Source of the DNA: Winogradskya consettensis
Lineage (GTDB): Bacteria; Actinomycetota; Actinomycetes; Mycobacteriales; Micromonosporaceae
NCBI RefSeq assembly: GCF_018332715.1
Contig: NZ_BOQP01000050.1
Coordinates: 62,001-126,000, forward strand
Direction of reading: 5' to 3'
Length of the DNA: 64,000 nt
Position numbers and translations under genes: made by a program. Below the pieces are notes generated by a model. It made no database searches. It was not told the origin of the DNA and was given only the letters and a program-made list of their open reading frames with translations. Shown piece by piece: positions 24,210 to 32,723 of this stretch (the stretch's first letter is position 1; every line of letters starts with the position of its first letter).

Positions 24210-25499
24210 ATGAGCACCGTGGAGATCGACCCGGAGCGGATCGACTACTTCACCGACGCCGGGATCGCGGCGGACTCGGCCCCCTATTTCGACTACATGC
24301 TGGCCAACCACCCGGTGTGGCGCGAGTCGAAGTACGGGGTCGTCATCGTCACCGGCTACGAGGAAGCGCTGCAGGTCTACCACCAGCCCGAGGTGTACTC
24401 CTCGATCAACCGGACCGGCGGCCCGGTCCTCGACCTGCCCGTCGAACTCGCCGGCGACGACCTGACCGATCTCCTCGAGCAGCATAGGCAGTACTTCCCG
24501 ACCAACGACCAGATCGTCACGTTCGACCCGCCGATGCACACCGATCACCGTGCCCTGCTGATGGGACTGATCACCCCGAAGCGGTTGAAGGAGAACGAGG
24601 ACTTCCTCAAGGCGACCGCCGACCGCTTCCTCGACGAGTTGCTCCCCGCCGGGAAATGCGAGTTCATCTGGGAGTACGCCAAGCGCTACGCCATCCTCGC
24701 AGTCGCGGATCTGCTGGGCGTGCCGGAGGCGGACCGTCCGATGCTCATCGAGCTGCTGGCGACCGAGGCCCCGATGCTGGGCAACCTCGAGCTGAAGAAG
24801 ACCGGCCACAACAGCCTGGAACGGCTCTACGACTACTTCGTGGGGAAGATCCAGGAGCGTCGCGAGCACCCCGCCGGTGACCTGCTGACCGGCATGGCCG
24901 CGGCCACGTTCCCCGATGGGACTCTGCCGGAGCCGATCCAGGTCGCCCGGATCGCGTCCAACCTCTTCGCGGCCGGCAACGAGACGACGGTTCAGCTGCT
25001 GGGCATCTCGCTGACCCGGATCGCCGAGGACCCCGAGCTGCAGGATCTGCTGCGGCGCGAGCCCGCGCTGATCCCGAAGTTCATCGAGGAGGTCCTGCGC
25101 ATCGAGGCCCCGATCCGGGGCTCGTTCCGGCTCACGAAGGTCGCCACCAGCATCGGCGGTCTCGACCTGGCGCCGGGCACGGTCGTCCTGCTGCTCCACG
25201 GCGCCGCCGGACGCGACGCACGGGTCTTCGACAACCCCGGCCAGTTCGACGTCACCCGCGCGAACGCGCGCCAGCACCTGGCGTTCGGCCGGGGGATCCA
25301 CACCTGCCCGGGCGCGCCACTGGCCCGAGCCGAGGCCGTCTACTCCATCCAGCGGTTCCTGGAACGGACCGAGAGCATCCGGGTCTCCGAGAAGCATCAC
25401 GGACCCGCGGGCGATCGCCACTGGGACCTGATGGAGAGCTACAAGTTCCGTGGCCACACCCATCTGTACCTCGAATACACCGCGCGGGGGGCGCAGTGA
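24210..25499 (+). CDS. Cytochrome P450 (second)
   Basis: This 429-residue P450 has I-helix AAGNETTVQLLG, EXXR (EEVLRIEAPIRG) and haem loop FGRGIHTCPGAPLARAE with axial Cys366. GTG/GTGA overlap with the next ferredoxin. It starts a long operon (P450, ferredoxin, OB-fold protein, thiolase, CoA transferase). ATG at 24210 follows AGGAGAGG. The I-helix Asn (GNETT rather than GHETT) and the CoA-dependent downstream genes suggest hydroxylation of a compound later activated with CoA. The substrate is unknown. Confidence 0.93.
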   Translation: MSTVEIDPERIDYFTDAGIAADSAPYFDYMLANHPVWRESKYGVVIVTGYEEALQVYHQPEVYSSINRTGGPVLDLPVELAGDDLTDLLEQHRQYFPTNDQIVTFDPPMHTDHRALLMGLITPKRLKENEDFLKATADRFLDELLPAGKCEFIWEYAKRYAILAVADLLGVPEADRPMLIELLATEAPMLGNLELKKTGHNSLERLYDYFVGKIQERREHPAGDLLTGMAAATFPDGTLPEPIQVARIASNLFAAGNETTVQLLGISLTRIAEDPELQDLLRREPALIPKFIEEVLRIEAPIRGSFRLTKVATSIGGLDLAPGTVVLLLHGAAGRDARVFDNPGQFDVTRANARQHLAFGRGIHTCPGAPLARAEAVYSIQRFLERTESIRVSEKHHGPAGDRHWDLMESYKFRGHTHLYLEYTARGAQ

Positions 25500-25732
25500 C
25501 GGCCGGCGACCCCGCAGCGGGGGACCTCACCGTCGACCGGGACCGCTGCATGGGCTCGGGTCAATGCACCTTCTACGCCCCGAACACGTTCGATCTCGAC
25601 GACATCAGCGTCGCGATCGTGATCAATTCCCACGGCGACAGCGACGACAAGATCGACATGGCCATCGGCGTGTGCCCGACCCGGTCGATCGCACGCGTCA
25701 CGGCCGGCACGACATCCGAAGGAGTGAAGTGA
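25496..25732 (+). CDS. [3Fe-4S] ferredoxin, partner of the second P450
   Basis: This 78-residue ferredoxin has RCMGSGQC and a C-terminal VCPTRSI, the [3Fe-4S] pattern. It overlaps P450 stop (GTGA) and the downstream OB-fold gene (GTGA). Its position makes it the dedicated electron donor of the second P450. Confidence 0.9.
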   Translation: MTAGDPAAGDLTVDRDRCMGSGQCTFYAPNTFDLDDISVAIVINSHGDSDDKIDMAIGVCPTRSIARVTAGTTSEGVK

Positions 25733-26121
25733 GCGTCACGCCCGAAGCCCCGGTCTCCGTGCCGATCGCCGACCTGGAGAACGACGATCTGCTGGGCGCC
25801 TTCCCCGAAGGCCGGCGTCTGGTCGGCACCCGGTGCGCCGACTGCGGCCAGACGATGATCGGCGACCGCGTCGTCTGCAGCGCGTGCGTCTCCCGCGACG
25901 TCTCCCGCGTCCCGCTGCCCGCCACCGGCGTCCTCTACTCGTTCACCCGGCTGCACCTCAAGGGCGAAGCAGTCCGCGCGGTCGGCTACGTCGACCTCGA
26001 CGACAACGTCCGCACCCTGGCGGACCTCCGTGAGGACTCGATCCCGCTGCGGCCGGACGTCCCCGTCGAGCTCGGGTTCGACGGCGATGACTGGTTCTTC
26101 ACGCCGGCAACCGGCGCCTAG
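25729..26121 (+). CDS. Zinc-ribbon / OB-fold (DUF35-like) acyl-CoA associated protein
   Basis: This 130-residue protein has an N-terminal zinc ribbon (CADCGQ...VCSACVSRD) and a small OB fold. Such proteins pair with thiolase-like lipid-transfer proteins or hydratases that process CoA thioesters (ChsH2-type); this is family knowledge. It directly precedes the thiolase with an 18-base gap, and probably forms a complex with it. A GTG start at 25729 overlaps the ferredoxin. Confidence 0.82.
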   Translation: MSVTPEAPVSVPIADLENDDLLGAFPEGRRLVGTRCADCGQTMIGDRVVCSACVSRDVSRVPLPATGVLYSFTRLHLKGEAVRAVGYVDLDDNVRTLADLREDSIPLRPDVPVELGFDGDDWFFTPATGA

Positions 26122-26138
26122 ACAAAGGAATTCCACCC

Positions 26139-27287
26139 ATGGCTGAAGACGCGTTCGTCATCTCCGCCTCGATGATCCCGTTCGGCAAGTACCGCAGCTC
26201 CTCGTACGTGGGCCTGGCCGTGTCGCCGCTCATCGACGCCCTCCAGCGAGCGGGCGTCCAGAAGTCCGATGTCGATGCGGTCTACGTGGGTCACTCCTAC
26301 GGCGGCATGATGACCGGCCAGCGGATCACCAAGGAGATCGGTCTGGGCACGGTCCCGACCGTCAACGTCGACAACGCCTGCTCGAGTGGGGCGACGGCGG
26401 TGCACGAGGCCGCGACGGCGATCGCCCAGGGCCTCATCGACGTCGCCGTGGTCATCGGCGTGGAGAAACTCACCCAGTTCGGCGGTGGAACGCTCCCGCT
26501 CTCCCCGGAGGACCGCGAGGTCAGACAGGGCATCGTGATGCCCGCGGTGTACGCGATGCGCGCCACCCGGTATCTGTACGAGAACGACGCCACCGTCGAG
26601 GACCTGGCGCTGGTCAGCGTGAAAGCCCGCCGCCACGGCGCCCTCAACCCGTTCGCGCAGTTCCGCAAGGAGGTCACCGTCGAGGAGGTGCTGGCCGCCC
26701 GCCCGGTCGCCGATCCTCTCACCCTGCTGATGTGCTGCCCGACCGGCGACGGCGCGGCGGTCGTCGTGCTCGCCTCCGAACGCGCCCGCAATCGCCTCGG
26801 CGCCGGGAAGTCCGCTCGTGTGGCCGCGTCGGTGCTGCACTCCGGCCAGGTCGCGGAGGGTTACCGCGACATGACCAAGCCGGAGATCACGTACCAGTCG
26901 GTCCGCGACGCGTACGCCGAAGCCGGCATCGAGCCGTGGGACCTCGACATGATCGAGTTCCACGACGCATTCTCGATCGCCGAACTCGTGTACTACGAGG
27001 CTTTCGGGCTCACCGAGAAGCAGAGCGCCGTCAGCCTGCTGCGCGACGGCCGCACCACGTTCGGCGGCGACGTCGTGGTCAACCCCAGCGGCGGCCTGCT
27101 CGCCAAGGGCCACCCGGTCGGCGCCAGCGGCGTTGCCCAGGTCGCCGAAGCGTTCTGGCAGGTCACCGGGCAGGCAGGGGCTCGCCAGATCCCGGATGCG
27201 CGATGGGCGGCGACCCACGTCACCGGCGGCGGCACCGCGGGCCTGGACCACGGCGCATGCACGGTGCACATCTTCGAGGCGGCATGA
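26139..27287 (+). CDS. Thiolase-family acetyl-CoA acetyltransferase / lipid-transfer-like protein
   Basis: This 382-residue thiolase has the nucleophile Cys81 in NACSSGA, the segment EFHDAFSIAE and the HPVGASG motif near the C-terminus. The variant HDAFS and its pairing with the OB-fold protein place it among thiolase-like SCP2-type enzymes that act in side-chain or aldol/thiolytic cleavage of CoA esters. Its likely role is carbon-carbon cleavage late in the pathway. It overlaps the CoA transferase by four bases. Confidence 0.88.
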   Translation: MAEDAFVISASMIPFGKYRSSSYVGLAVSPLIDALQRAGVQKSDVDAVYVGHSYGGMMTGQRITKEIGLGTVPTVNVDNACSSGATAVHEAATAIAQGLIDVAVVIGVEKLTQFGGGTLPLSPEDREVRQGIVMPAVYAMRATRYLYENDATVEDLALVSVKARRHGALNPFAQFRKEVTVEEVLAARPVADPLTLLMCCPTGDGAAVVVLASERARNRLGAGKSARVAASVLHSGQVAEGYRDMTKPEITYQSVRDAYAEAGIEPWDLDMIEFHDAFSIAELVYYEAFGLTEKQSAVSLLRDGRTTFGGDVVVNPSGGLLAKGHPVGASGVAQVAEAFWQVTGQAGARQIPDARWAATHVTGGGTAGLDHGACTVHIFEAA

Positions 27288-28507
27288 ACGACCAGCCGCC
27301 CCTGGCCGGGGTCCGGGTCGTCGACCTGACCACGTTTCTGTCGGGGCCCTCCGCGACCCAGTTGCTCGGCGACCTCGGTGCCGACGTCATCAAGGTCGAG
27401 TCCCTGGACGGCGACTCCAGCCGCGCGATCGTGGGTCCGACCGTTCTCGGCGAGAGCGCCTACTTCCTGGCCAACAACCGCAACAAGCGCAGCATCGCGC
27501 TCAATCTGAAGGCGCCCCGCGGGCTCGAGGTCCTCAAGCGCCTCATCGCCGGGGCCGACGTCGTCATCGAGAACTTCCGGCCGGGTGTGACGGCACGACT
27601 GGGCCTGGACCCCGAAGCCGTCCTCGCGGAGCACCCGCGCCTGGTCTGGGCGTCGATCAGCGGCTTCGGTCAGGAGGGCGAACTGCGCGACCGCCCGGCC
27701 TACGACATGATCGTGCAGGCGATGAGTGGCGTGATGAGCCTCAACGGGCACCCGGGAGCACCGGCCGCGCGGCTCGGGATCCCGGCCGGGGACGTGGTAG
27801 CCGGCCTGTACGCCGTGATCGGTGTGCTCGCCGCCCTGCAAGCGCGCCATCAGAGTGGCCGCGGCCGGATCATCGATGTGTCGATGCTGCGCGGGCAGCT
27901 CGCGATGCTGTCCTATCAAGCGCTGTACACCAGCCTCAACGGCGTGGCCCCCGAACCCCAGGGCGCCGGCCACGACTCGATCGCCACCTACCGGTCCTTC
28001 CGGGCCGGCGACGGCCGTGAACTCGTGGTCACTGCCAACACGCCACGCATGTGGGAAGGCCTCTGCCGGGTTCTCGGCGTCGAGGAGCTCATCACCGACC
28101 CTCGTTTCGTGGACGCGGCGAGCCGGCTGCGGAACAAAGTGGCGTTGTGGGCCGTCCTGGAGGCTCAGTTCGCCCGGCGGCCCGCGGCCGAGTGGGTCGA
28201 CGCGCTCTCCGCGGCCTCGGTTCCGGCCGCACCGGTGAAGAACGTCCTCGAGGCGCTCACCGATGCCCGCGCTGCCGGTGACGGCACCCTGGTCGAGGTG
28301 ACGAGCGACGAGGCGTCGTTCGAGAACGTCGCGACACCCATCCGGTTCGTGGGTACGCCCACCGCCGCGCCGGCCTATCCGCCGTCGCTCGGCGCCGACA
28401 CGGCCAGCATCCTGATCAGCGAGCTGGGGTTCGCGGAGTCCGAGGTCGAGTCGATGATCGCGGACCGGGTGGTGTTCGCCGACTCGCTCGCCGAGCGGGT
28501 CGCCTGA
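27284..28507 (+). CDS. Class III (CaiB/BaiF-type) CoA transferase
   Basis: This 407-residue CoA transferase family III protein has LAGVRVVDLTTFLSGP at the N-terminus and the catalytic Asp in RPAYDMIVQAMSG. It moves CoA from a donor thioester to the pathway acid. With the thiolase it provides the CoA activation needed after ring cleavage. The gene is the last of the P450 operon; a stem-loop follows. Confidence 0.88.
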   Translation: MNDQPPLAGVRVVDLTTFLSGPSATQLLGDLGADVIKVESLDGDSSRAIVGPTVLGESAYFLANNRNKRSIALNLKAPRGLEVLKRLIAGADVVIENFRPGVTARLGLDPEAVLAEHPRLVWASISGFGQEGELRDRPAYDMIVQAMSGVMSLNGHPGAPAARLGIPAGDVVAGLYAVIGVLAALQARHQSGRGRIIDVSMLRGQLAMLSYQALYTSLNGVAPEPQGAGHDSIATYRSFRAGDGRELVVTANTPRMWEGLCRVLGVEELITDPRFVDAASRLRNKVALWAVLEAQFARRPAAEWVDALSAASVPAAPVKNVLEALTDARAAGDGTLVEVTSDEASFENVATPIRFVGTPTAAPAYPPSLGADTASILISELGFAESEVESMIADRVVFADSLAERVA

Positions 28508-28534
28508 GAACGGCTCACGACTGCCGCAAGACCC

Positions 28535-28566
28535 GGGGGTTGTGCACAACGAGGTGCGCAGCCCCC
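28535..28566. terminator. Hairpin between CoA transferase and reductase
   Basis: A 13-bp stem (28535-28547 with 28554-28566, two wobbles) with a 6-base loop lies between convergent genes. No T tract. Confidence 0.65.
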
Positions 28567-28575
28567 GACCCATCG

Positions 28576-29805
28576 TCAGAGCAGTTGCCGCAAGGCCCCG
28601 ACGATGACCGTGCCCGGCTCCCCGGCCAGGAGCCGGCGACGCGCCTGATTCAGCGCGCGTACCCAGTTCACCGTGACCACGCCGCATGCCGCACCCTCGG
28701 CGTCCAGGTGGACGACGGCGGTCCTGCCGGACTCCTCGAGGTCCCCGACGACGACCGACGTGCCCCGGGGGTCGCGCCAGCCCACCGCGTTGACCTTCCA
28801 GTCGTACTGGTCGGACCAGACGTAGTCGGACGATGCGTAGGCTGCAGCGGTCCCCCGCGCGATCGCAGTGGCGACGTAGCGCGCCTGATCGCCGGCGTTG
28901 GTCCAGTGCTCGGCCCGGACCGCCTGGGCACGCCCGGCATGCGGCCAGCGGGCGACATCGCCGATGGCGTACACGTCGGCGGCGCCGACAGCCCGCAGGA
29001 ACTCGTCGGTCACGACGCCGTTGTCGAGTGTGAGCCCCGAGCCGGCCAGCCATGCGGTCGCCGGGACCGAACCGATACCCACCACGGCGGTGGAGGCCTC
29101 GAGGTGCTCGCCGGTGCTCAGCTCGACGCGGAGGTCACCCGCGCGGCCCTCGATCCCGACGACGCCAGCCCCGAACCGTGTCTGCACACCGTTTCGCAGG
29201 TGCAGGCCGACCAGGCTGCCGGCGATCTCCGGCCCGACCAGCCTTGCCATCGGCTCCGGGACCGGGTCCACGACGACCACCGGGCATCCGTAGTGGACCG
29301 CGGCCGCGGCGATCTCAGTGCCGATGAAACCACCGCCCACGACGACCACGGGCTCCTTCAGCGCCAGGCGACCGGCGATCATGCGCGCGTCGTCCAGGGT
29401 CCGCAGCTGGTGGACGCCGGATCCGGGGTCCCAGGGCGAGGGCCGCGCCGCGGCGCCCGTCGCGATGACCAGCACGTCATAACCGACCTCGGAGCCGTCG
29501 GCGAGGCGGACGAGCTTGGCCGCGGTGTCCAGGCCGATCGCAGCGGTGCCCGAGCGGTACTCGATGGCGAGGTCCTCGAGCTCCGTGGCGGCAACAAGCC
29601 GGACCTCGTCGATTGCGGATGGCGTCCAGTCGCTCGTGAGCAGGGCTTTCGACAGCGGCGGCCGATCGTACGGCAGCCCGCTCTCGGCACCGATGAGGGT
29701 GACACGGCCGGTGTGCCCGAGGGTGCGAAGTCCCTGGGCGGTCCGGGTGCCGGCCAGGGAGGCACCGACGATGACGACATGACGGTCAGGGGTGGCGTCG
29801 GTCAT
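28576..29805 (-). CDS. Rubredoxin/ferredoxin reductase-type flavoprotein
   Basis: This 409-residue pyridine-nucleotide-disulphide-oxidoreductase family protein has FAD motif VIVGASLAGTRTAQGLR, the second NAD motif VVVGGGFIGTEIAAAA and VYAIGDVARW near residue 270. The C-terminal domain fits ferredoxin reductases of P450 systems. It supplies electrons to the [3Fe-4S] ferredoxins, as an alternative to FprA. It is divergent from the SDR at 30057 and shares the operator-rich gap. Confidence 0.9.
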   Translation of the reverse strand: MTDATPDRHVVIVGASLAGTRTAQGLRTLGHTGRVTLIGAESGLPYDRPPLSKALLTSDWTPSAIDEVRLVAATELEDLAIEYRSGTAAIGLDTAAKLVRLADGSEVGYDVLVIATGAAARPSPWDPGSGVHQLRTLDDARMIAGRLALKEPVVVVGGGFIGTEIAAAAVHYGCPVVVVDPVPEPMARLVGPEIAGSLVGLHLRNGVQTRFGAGVVGIEGRAGDLRVELSTGEHLEASTAVVGIGSVPATAWLAGSGLTLDNGVVTDEFLRAVGAADVYAIGDVARWPHAGRAQAVRAEHWTNAGDQARYVATAIARGTAAAYASSDYVWSDQYDWKVNAVGWRDPRGTSVVVGDLEESGRTAVVHLDAEGAACGVVTVNWVRALNQARRRLLAGEPGTVIVGALRQLL

Positions 29806-29855
29806 GGGCTCTGACCCTTCTGTCAGCGACGGTTCGGCACGACGATGGCTGCAGT

Positions 29856-29893
29856 CTTCCATTGAAGAGAACGAAAAACCGGTACAACGCAAC
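29856..29893 (-). promoter_or_regulatory. Tandem operators E (before the flavoprotein reductase)
   Basis: On the minus strand 29856-29872 reads GTTCTCTTCAATGGAAG. The adjacent plus-strand stretch 29877-29893 (AACCGGTACAACGCAAC) matches the 3' two-thirds of the consensus in 12 of 17 positions. Together they form a tandem site. Confidence 0.5.
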
Positions 29894-29906
29894 GCCGGAT
29901 CAATAT

Positions 29907-29968
29907 TGTCAAGAGCAATATCGGGTGTCAATGAGAGTTCTACGGGGTTGCGACCGTGTTACTTGACA
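29907..29968. promoter_or_regulatory. Divergent TTGACA boxes between reductase and SDR
   Basis: TGTCAA (29907-29912, minus-strand TTGACA) and TTGACA (29963-29968). A 6-base inverted repeat ATATTG/CAATAT (29903-29921) surrounds the minus-strand box. A GATTCT at 29985-29990 is a -10-like candidate for the rightward promoter. Confidence 0.4.
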
Positions 29969-30016
29969 TCACTTCGGCGCCACGAGATTCTGAGTGCGCC
30001 TTGCAACGGAACATCC

Positions 30017-30033
30017 GTTCTGTTGCATGCAAC
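30017..30033 (+). promoter_or_regulatory. 17-bp operator copy F (before the SDR-CMD-HtaA-TetR operon)
   Basis: GTTCTGTTGCATGCAAC fits the consensus; an inverted partial copy GTTCCGTTGC (minus strand) abuts it at 30003-30012. Lies 24-40 bases before the SDR start. Confidence 0.6.
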
Positions 30034-30056
30034 AGCTGGGAGAGGTGGATGCCCCC

Positions 30057-30812
30057 ATGGCGGGAGCCGGACGCGTCGCGGTGGTCACGGGAGGAGCGGC
30101 CGGCATCGGCCGGTCGATCGCTGAGCGCCTGGCCGCGGACGGGTTCAAGGTAGCGGTTCTCGACATCGTCGAGGGCGCGGCCGAGGACGCGGCCGCGCAG
30201 ATCACCGCAGCCGGCGGTGTCGCCCTCGGACTGCGCGCCGACGTCAGCGACCGCGAGCAGGTCGACGCCGCACTGGCAGCGGCCCGCTCCGAGCTCGGGT
30301 CGCTGAGCGTCGTCGTCGCCAACGCCGCCGTCGCCCTGCAACAACCGTTCCTGCAGATGACCCTCGAGCAGTGGAACAGCACGCTGGCGATCAACCTCAC
30401 CGGCACGTTCAACGTGGTCCAGTCCGCGCTGCCCGACCTCGTCGATGCGGGCTGGGGACGGGTCGTGCTGATCTCGTCCTCGAGTGCTCAGCGGGGCGCC
30501 CCGAACATGGCGCACTACGCCGCCTCCAAGGGCGGCCAGATGGCGCTGACCAAGGCTCTCGCCATGGAGTTCGGCAGAAGCGGGGTCACCGTCAACACCG
30601 TCGCCCCCTCCGCGATCGACACGCCGAGCGTCCAGAAGAAGCGCGATGCCGGGAAGATGCCGTCGGCCGAGCAGATGGCCACGTTCATCCCCGTCGGGCG
30701 TACGGGCACCGGGCACGACATCGCAGCAGCTGTTTCCTACCTCGTCGCCGACGAGGCCTCGTACGTGACCGGCCAGACCGTCAGCGTCAACGGCGGCTCC
30801 TTCATAGGGTGA
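30057..30812 (+). CDS. SDR family oxidoreductase
   Basis: This 251-residue classical SDR has TGGAAGIGRSIAERLA, NAAV and YAASKGG. ATG at 30057 follows GGGAGAGGTGG. It is the first gene of an operon with the CMD-like, HtaA and TetR genes. A likely role is oxidation of an alcohol or hydroxyacyl intermediate; whether it is mycofactocin-coupled cannot be said, and the VPYPLAT-type insertion is absent. Confidence 0.85.
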   Translation: MAGAGRVAVVTGGAAGIGRSIAERLAADGFKVAVLDIVEGAAEDAAAQITAAGGVALGLRADVSDREQVDAALAAARSELGSLSVVVANAAVALQQPFLQMTLEQWNSTLAINLTGTFNVVQSALPDLVDAGWGRVVLISSSSAQRGAPNMAHYAASKGGQMALTKALAMEFGRSGVTVNTVAPSAIDTPSVQKKRDAGKMPSAEQMATFIPVGRTGTGHDIAAAVSYLVADEASYVTGQTVSVNGGSFIG

Positions 30813-30815
30813 TCC

Positions 30816-31412
30816 ATGACCAAGCCTCGCATCACGCCCCGCCCCACCGACGACTGGACCGCTGAGGTCGACGACGCCTTCGCGGTGCTTCGCGCCCACG
30901 CACCCGGCGACCAGAGCGGCCCGCCGCAACGTCCGAAGGCCAACATCCTCGGCATCTACGCCTGGCATCCCGGCTTCGTCCGGGGCTGGATGCCCTTCTC
31001 CGACCACCTGCGCCACTCGACACTGCCCGATCGGGTACGCGAGATGGCGATCCTGCGGACGACGTGGCTAGGTTACGGCGAGTACGAATGGGCGCAACAC
31101 GTCTGGATGAGCAAGGCGGCCGGATACCTGACGGAGAACGAGATCGCCGCCCTCTCCGAAGGCCCGGACGCCGCCGAGTGGTCGCCGGCCGACGCCGCGG
31201 TGGTGCGGGCCGTCGACGAGATGTGCACGGTGAAGAACGTCTCCGACGCCACCTGGAGTGAACTCGAGGCCCAGTTCACCCGGGAACAACTCATCGACTT
31301 CACCTTCACCGTCGGTACGTACGACATGCACTGCACCGCGTTCACCGTGCTCGGCCTCCAGCTCGACGAGGGCCTGACCGGATTCCCCGACGACCACCGG
31401 CGGGCCGGTTGA
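30816..31412 (+). CDS. Carboxymuconolactone decarboxylase-like (AhpD-fold) protein
   Basis: This 198-residue protein resembles the carboxymuconolactone decarboxylase/AhpD family in the helical segment LPDRVREMAILRTTWLGYG and EYEWAQHVWMSKAAG, the region that carries the family Glu and His. It is 3 bases after the SDR stop. It may be a hydrolase or decarboxylase acting on pathway lactones, or a peroxidase-like protein; sequence cannot separate these. Confidence 0.78.
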   Translation: MTKPRITPRPTDDWTAEVDDAFAVLRAHAPGDQSGPPQRPKANILGIYAWHPGFVRGWMPFSDHLRHSTLPDRVREMAILRTTWLGYGEYEWAQHVWMSKAAGYLTENEIAALSEGPDAAEWSPADAAVVRAVDEMCTVKNVSDATWSELEAQFTREQLIDFTFTVGTYDMHCTAFTVLGLQLDEGLTGFPDDHRRAG

Positions 31413-31876
31413 GCCGGCAGCCCGGGGCGCTGCGCTGGGCGGTGAAGCAGTCGTTCGTCCGCTACGTCCGGGTGCTCGCCGCCGGCACCTGCGAGACCTC
31501 CGGCGGCGCCGAGCTGCACCCGGGCGAGGTGATCGAGTTCCCACTGCTCGCCGCCGCCCGGGCCGGCGGGCGGTGGGAGCTGAACTTCGCCGGCGGCGTC
31601 CGTTTCATCGCCCATCACGGTGCTCTCGACGTCACCCTTTCCGGGCTGCGACTGGACCTCGGCCCCGACGGCGGCAGCATCAGCATCGCGGTGGGTGACA
31701 ACCGCCTCACCATCGCGTCACTGCCGCCCAGCGAACCGGAAGAACGGGACAGATCACTGCGCTGGCAGGCTCTGCTACCGAGCCTCACCGAGGCGGGGGT
31801 CGAGGTCTTCGGCAGCGTGTACGCCGCGGGCATCGAGCTTGCGCCGCTCGACGCCGCCGTACCGATAGATTCTTAG
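31409..31876 (+). CDS. Single HtaA-domain protein
   Basis: This 155-residue protein matches the HtaA domain pattern: LRWAVKQSFVRYVRVL at the start, VRFIAHHGALDVTLSGLRL in the middle. HtaA domains bind haem on the corynebacterial surface. This copy has no signal peptide or membrane anchor and sits inside a catabolic operon. A haem-supply role for the P450s is only a possibility. It starts with TTG, overlapping the previous stop by four bases. Confidence 0.65.
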   Translation: MSRQPGALRWAVKQSFVRYVRVLAAGTCETSGGAELHPGEVIEFPLLAAARAGGRWELNFAGGVRFIAHHGALDVTLSGLRLDLGPDGGSISIAVGDNRLTIASLPPSEPEERDRSLRWQALLPSLTEAGVEVFGSVYAAGIELAPLDAAVPIDS

Positions 31877-31879
31877 GCT

Positions 31880-32590
31880 ATGTCCCCGACCCCGCCCGAA
31901 CGAGCAACGCGCACCGGCACCTCGCGGACCGGCGGTGAGCGCAAGAACATCCGGGGCGAAGCGACTCGCCAGCGGATCCTCACCGCCGCCGAGCGCCTGT
32001 TCGCCGAGAACGGCATCTCGGTGGTACCCCTCAGGGACATCGGCGTCGCCGCCGGGCAACGCAACCACGCCGCCGTCCAGTACCACTTCGGCGAACGCGA
32101 CGAGGTCGTCAAAGCCATCATGGAATTCCGCGGCGCCCAGAGCGAGGCCAGTCGCGTGGACCTCGTGGCCGGCCTGATGCTCGGCGTGACCCCACCCACC
32201 GTCGTCGACGTGGTCGCCGCCTTCGTCCGGCCGCTCGCCATCCACATCGAGCCCGACAACTACTACCTGGCTTTCCTGTCGCTCTACATCACCGAGGAGG
32301 GCGGTTACGAAGGGCTGGGGAACGTCCACACCGGCGCATCGGTCATCACGCTGCGAACGGTCGTGAGCCGGCTCATCCCCGACATCCCCGCCGCGGTCCT
32401 CGAGGAACGCTGGTGGGTGACCCTGACCAGCGCCGTCCACGCCCTGGCGCGCTACCACGCCGCCCAGCGCAAACGAGCGTCCCTGCCCGCCCCGATCAAC
32501 GTCCTCATCGACGACCTCGTGGCCGTACTCAGCGCCGGCCTCACCGCCCCCCTGGTCCAGGGCGACCCACGCACCGACGGGACCGTCTGA
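31880..32590 (+). CDS. TetR-family regulator at the end of the catabolic operon
   Basis: This 236-residue protein has an N-terminal helix-turn-helix (RDIGVAAGQRNHAAVQYHFGERDEVV). It lies four bases after the HtaA gene, in the same operon, so it should respond to and perhaps limit the operon. Ligand and operator are unknown. It is the alternative candidate for recognition of the 17-bp palindromes. Confidence 0.85.
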   Translation: MSPTPPERATRTGTSRTGGERKNIRGEATRQRILTAAERLFAENGISVVPLRDIGVAAGQRNHAAVQYHFGERDEVVKAIMEFRGAQSEASRVDLVAGLMLGVTPPTVVDVVAAFVRPLAIHIEPDNYYLAFLSLYITEEGGYEGLGNVHTGASVITLRTVVSRLIPDIPAAVLEERWWVTLTSAVHALARYHAAQRKRASLPAPINVLIDDLVAVLSAGLTAPLVQGDPRTDGTV

Positions 32591-32663
32591 CCGACCTAAC
32601 GGCACGAGAGCCGGACGCGGCCCCGATGCGGGTCCGCGTGGGACGGCCCCTCGATATCCCCCA

Positions 32664-32706
32664 CTCGGCCTACGGCTGCCGAGAATGGCCCGGAACGTAG
32701 GCCGAG
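32664..32706. terminator. Hairpin between TetR and pseudo-hydrolase
   Basis: CTCGGCCTACG (32664-32674) and CGTAGGCCGAG (32696-32706) pair perfectly, around a 21-base loop; further CCCCC/GGGGG flanks add to the stem. Likely bidirectional. Confidence 0.6.
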
Positions 32707-32723
32707 CGAGGGGGTGCCGGTGC

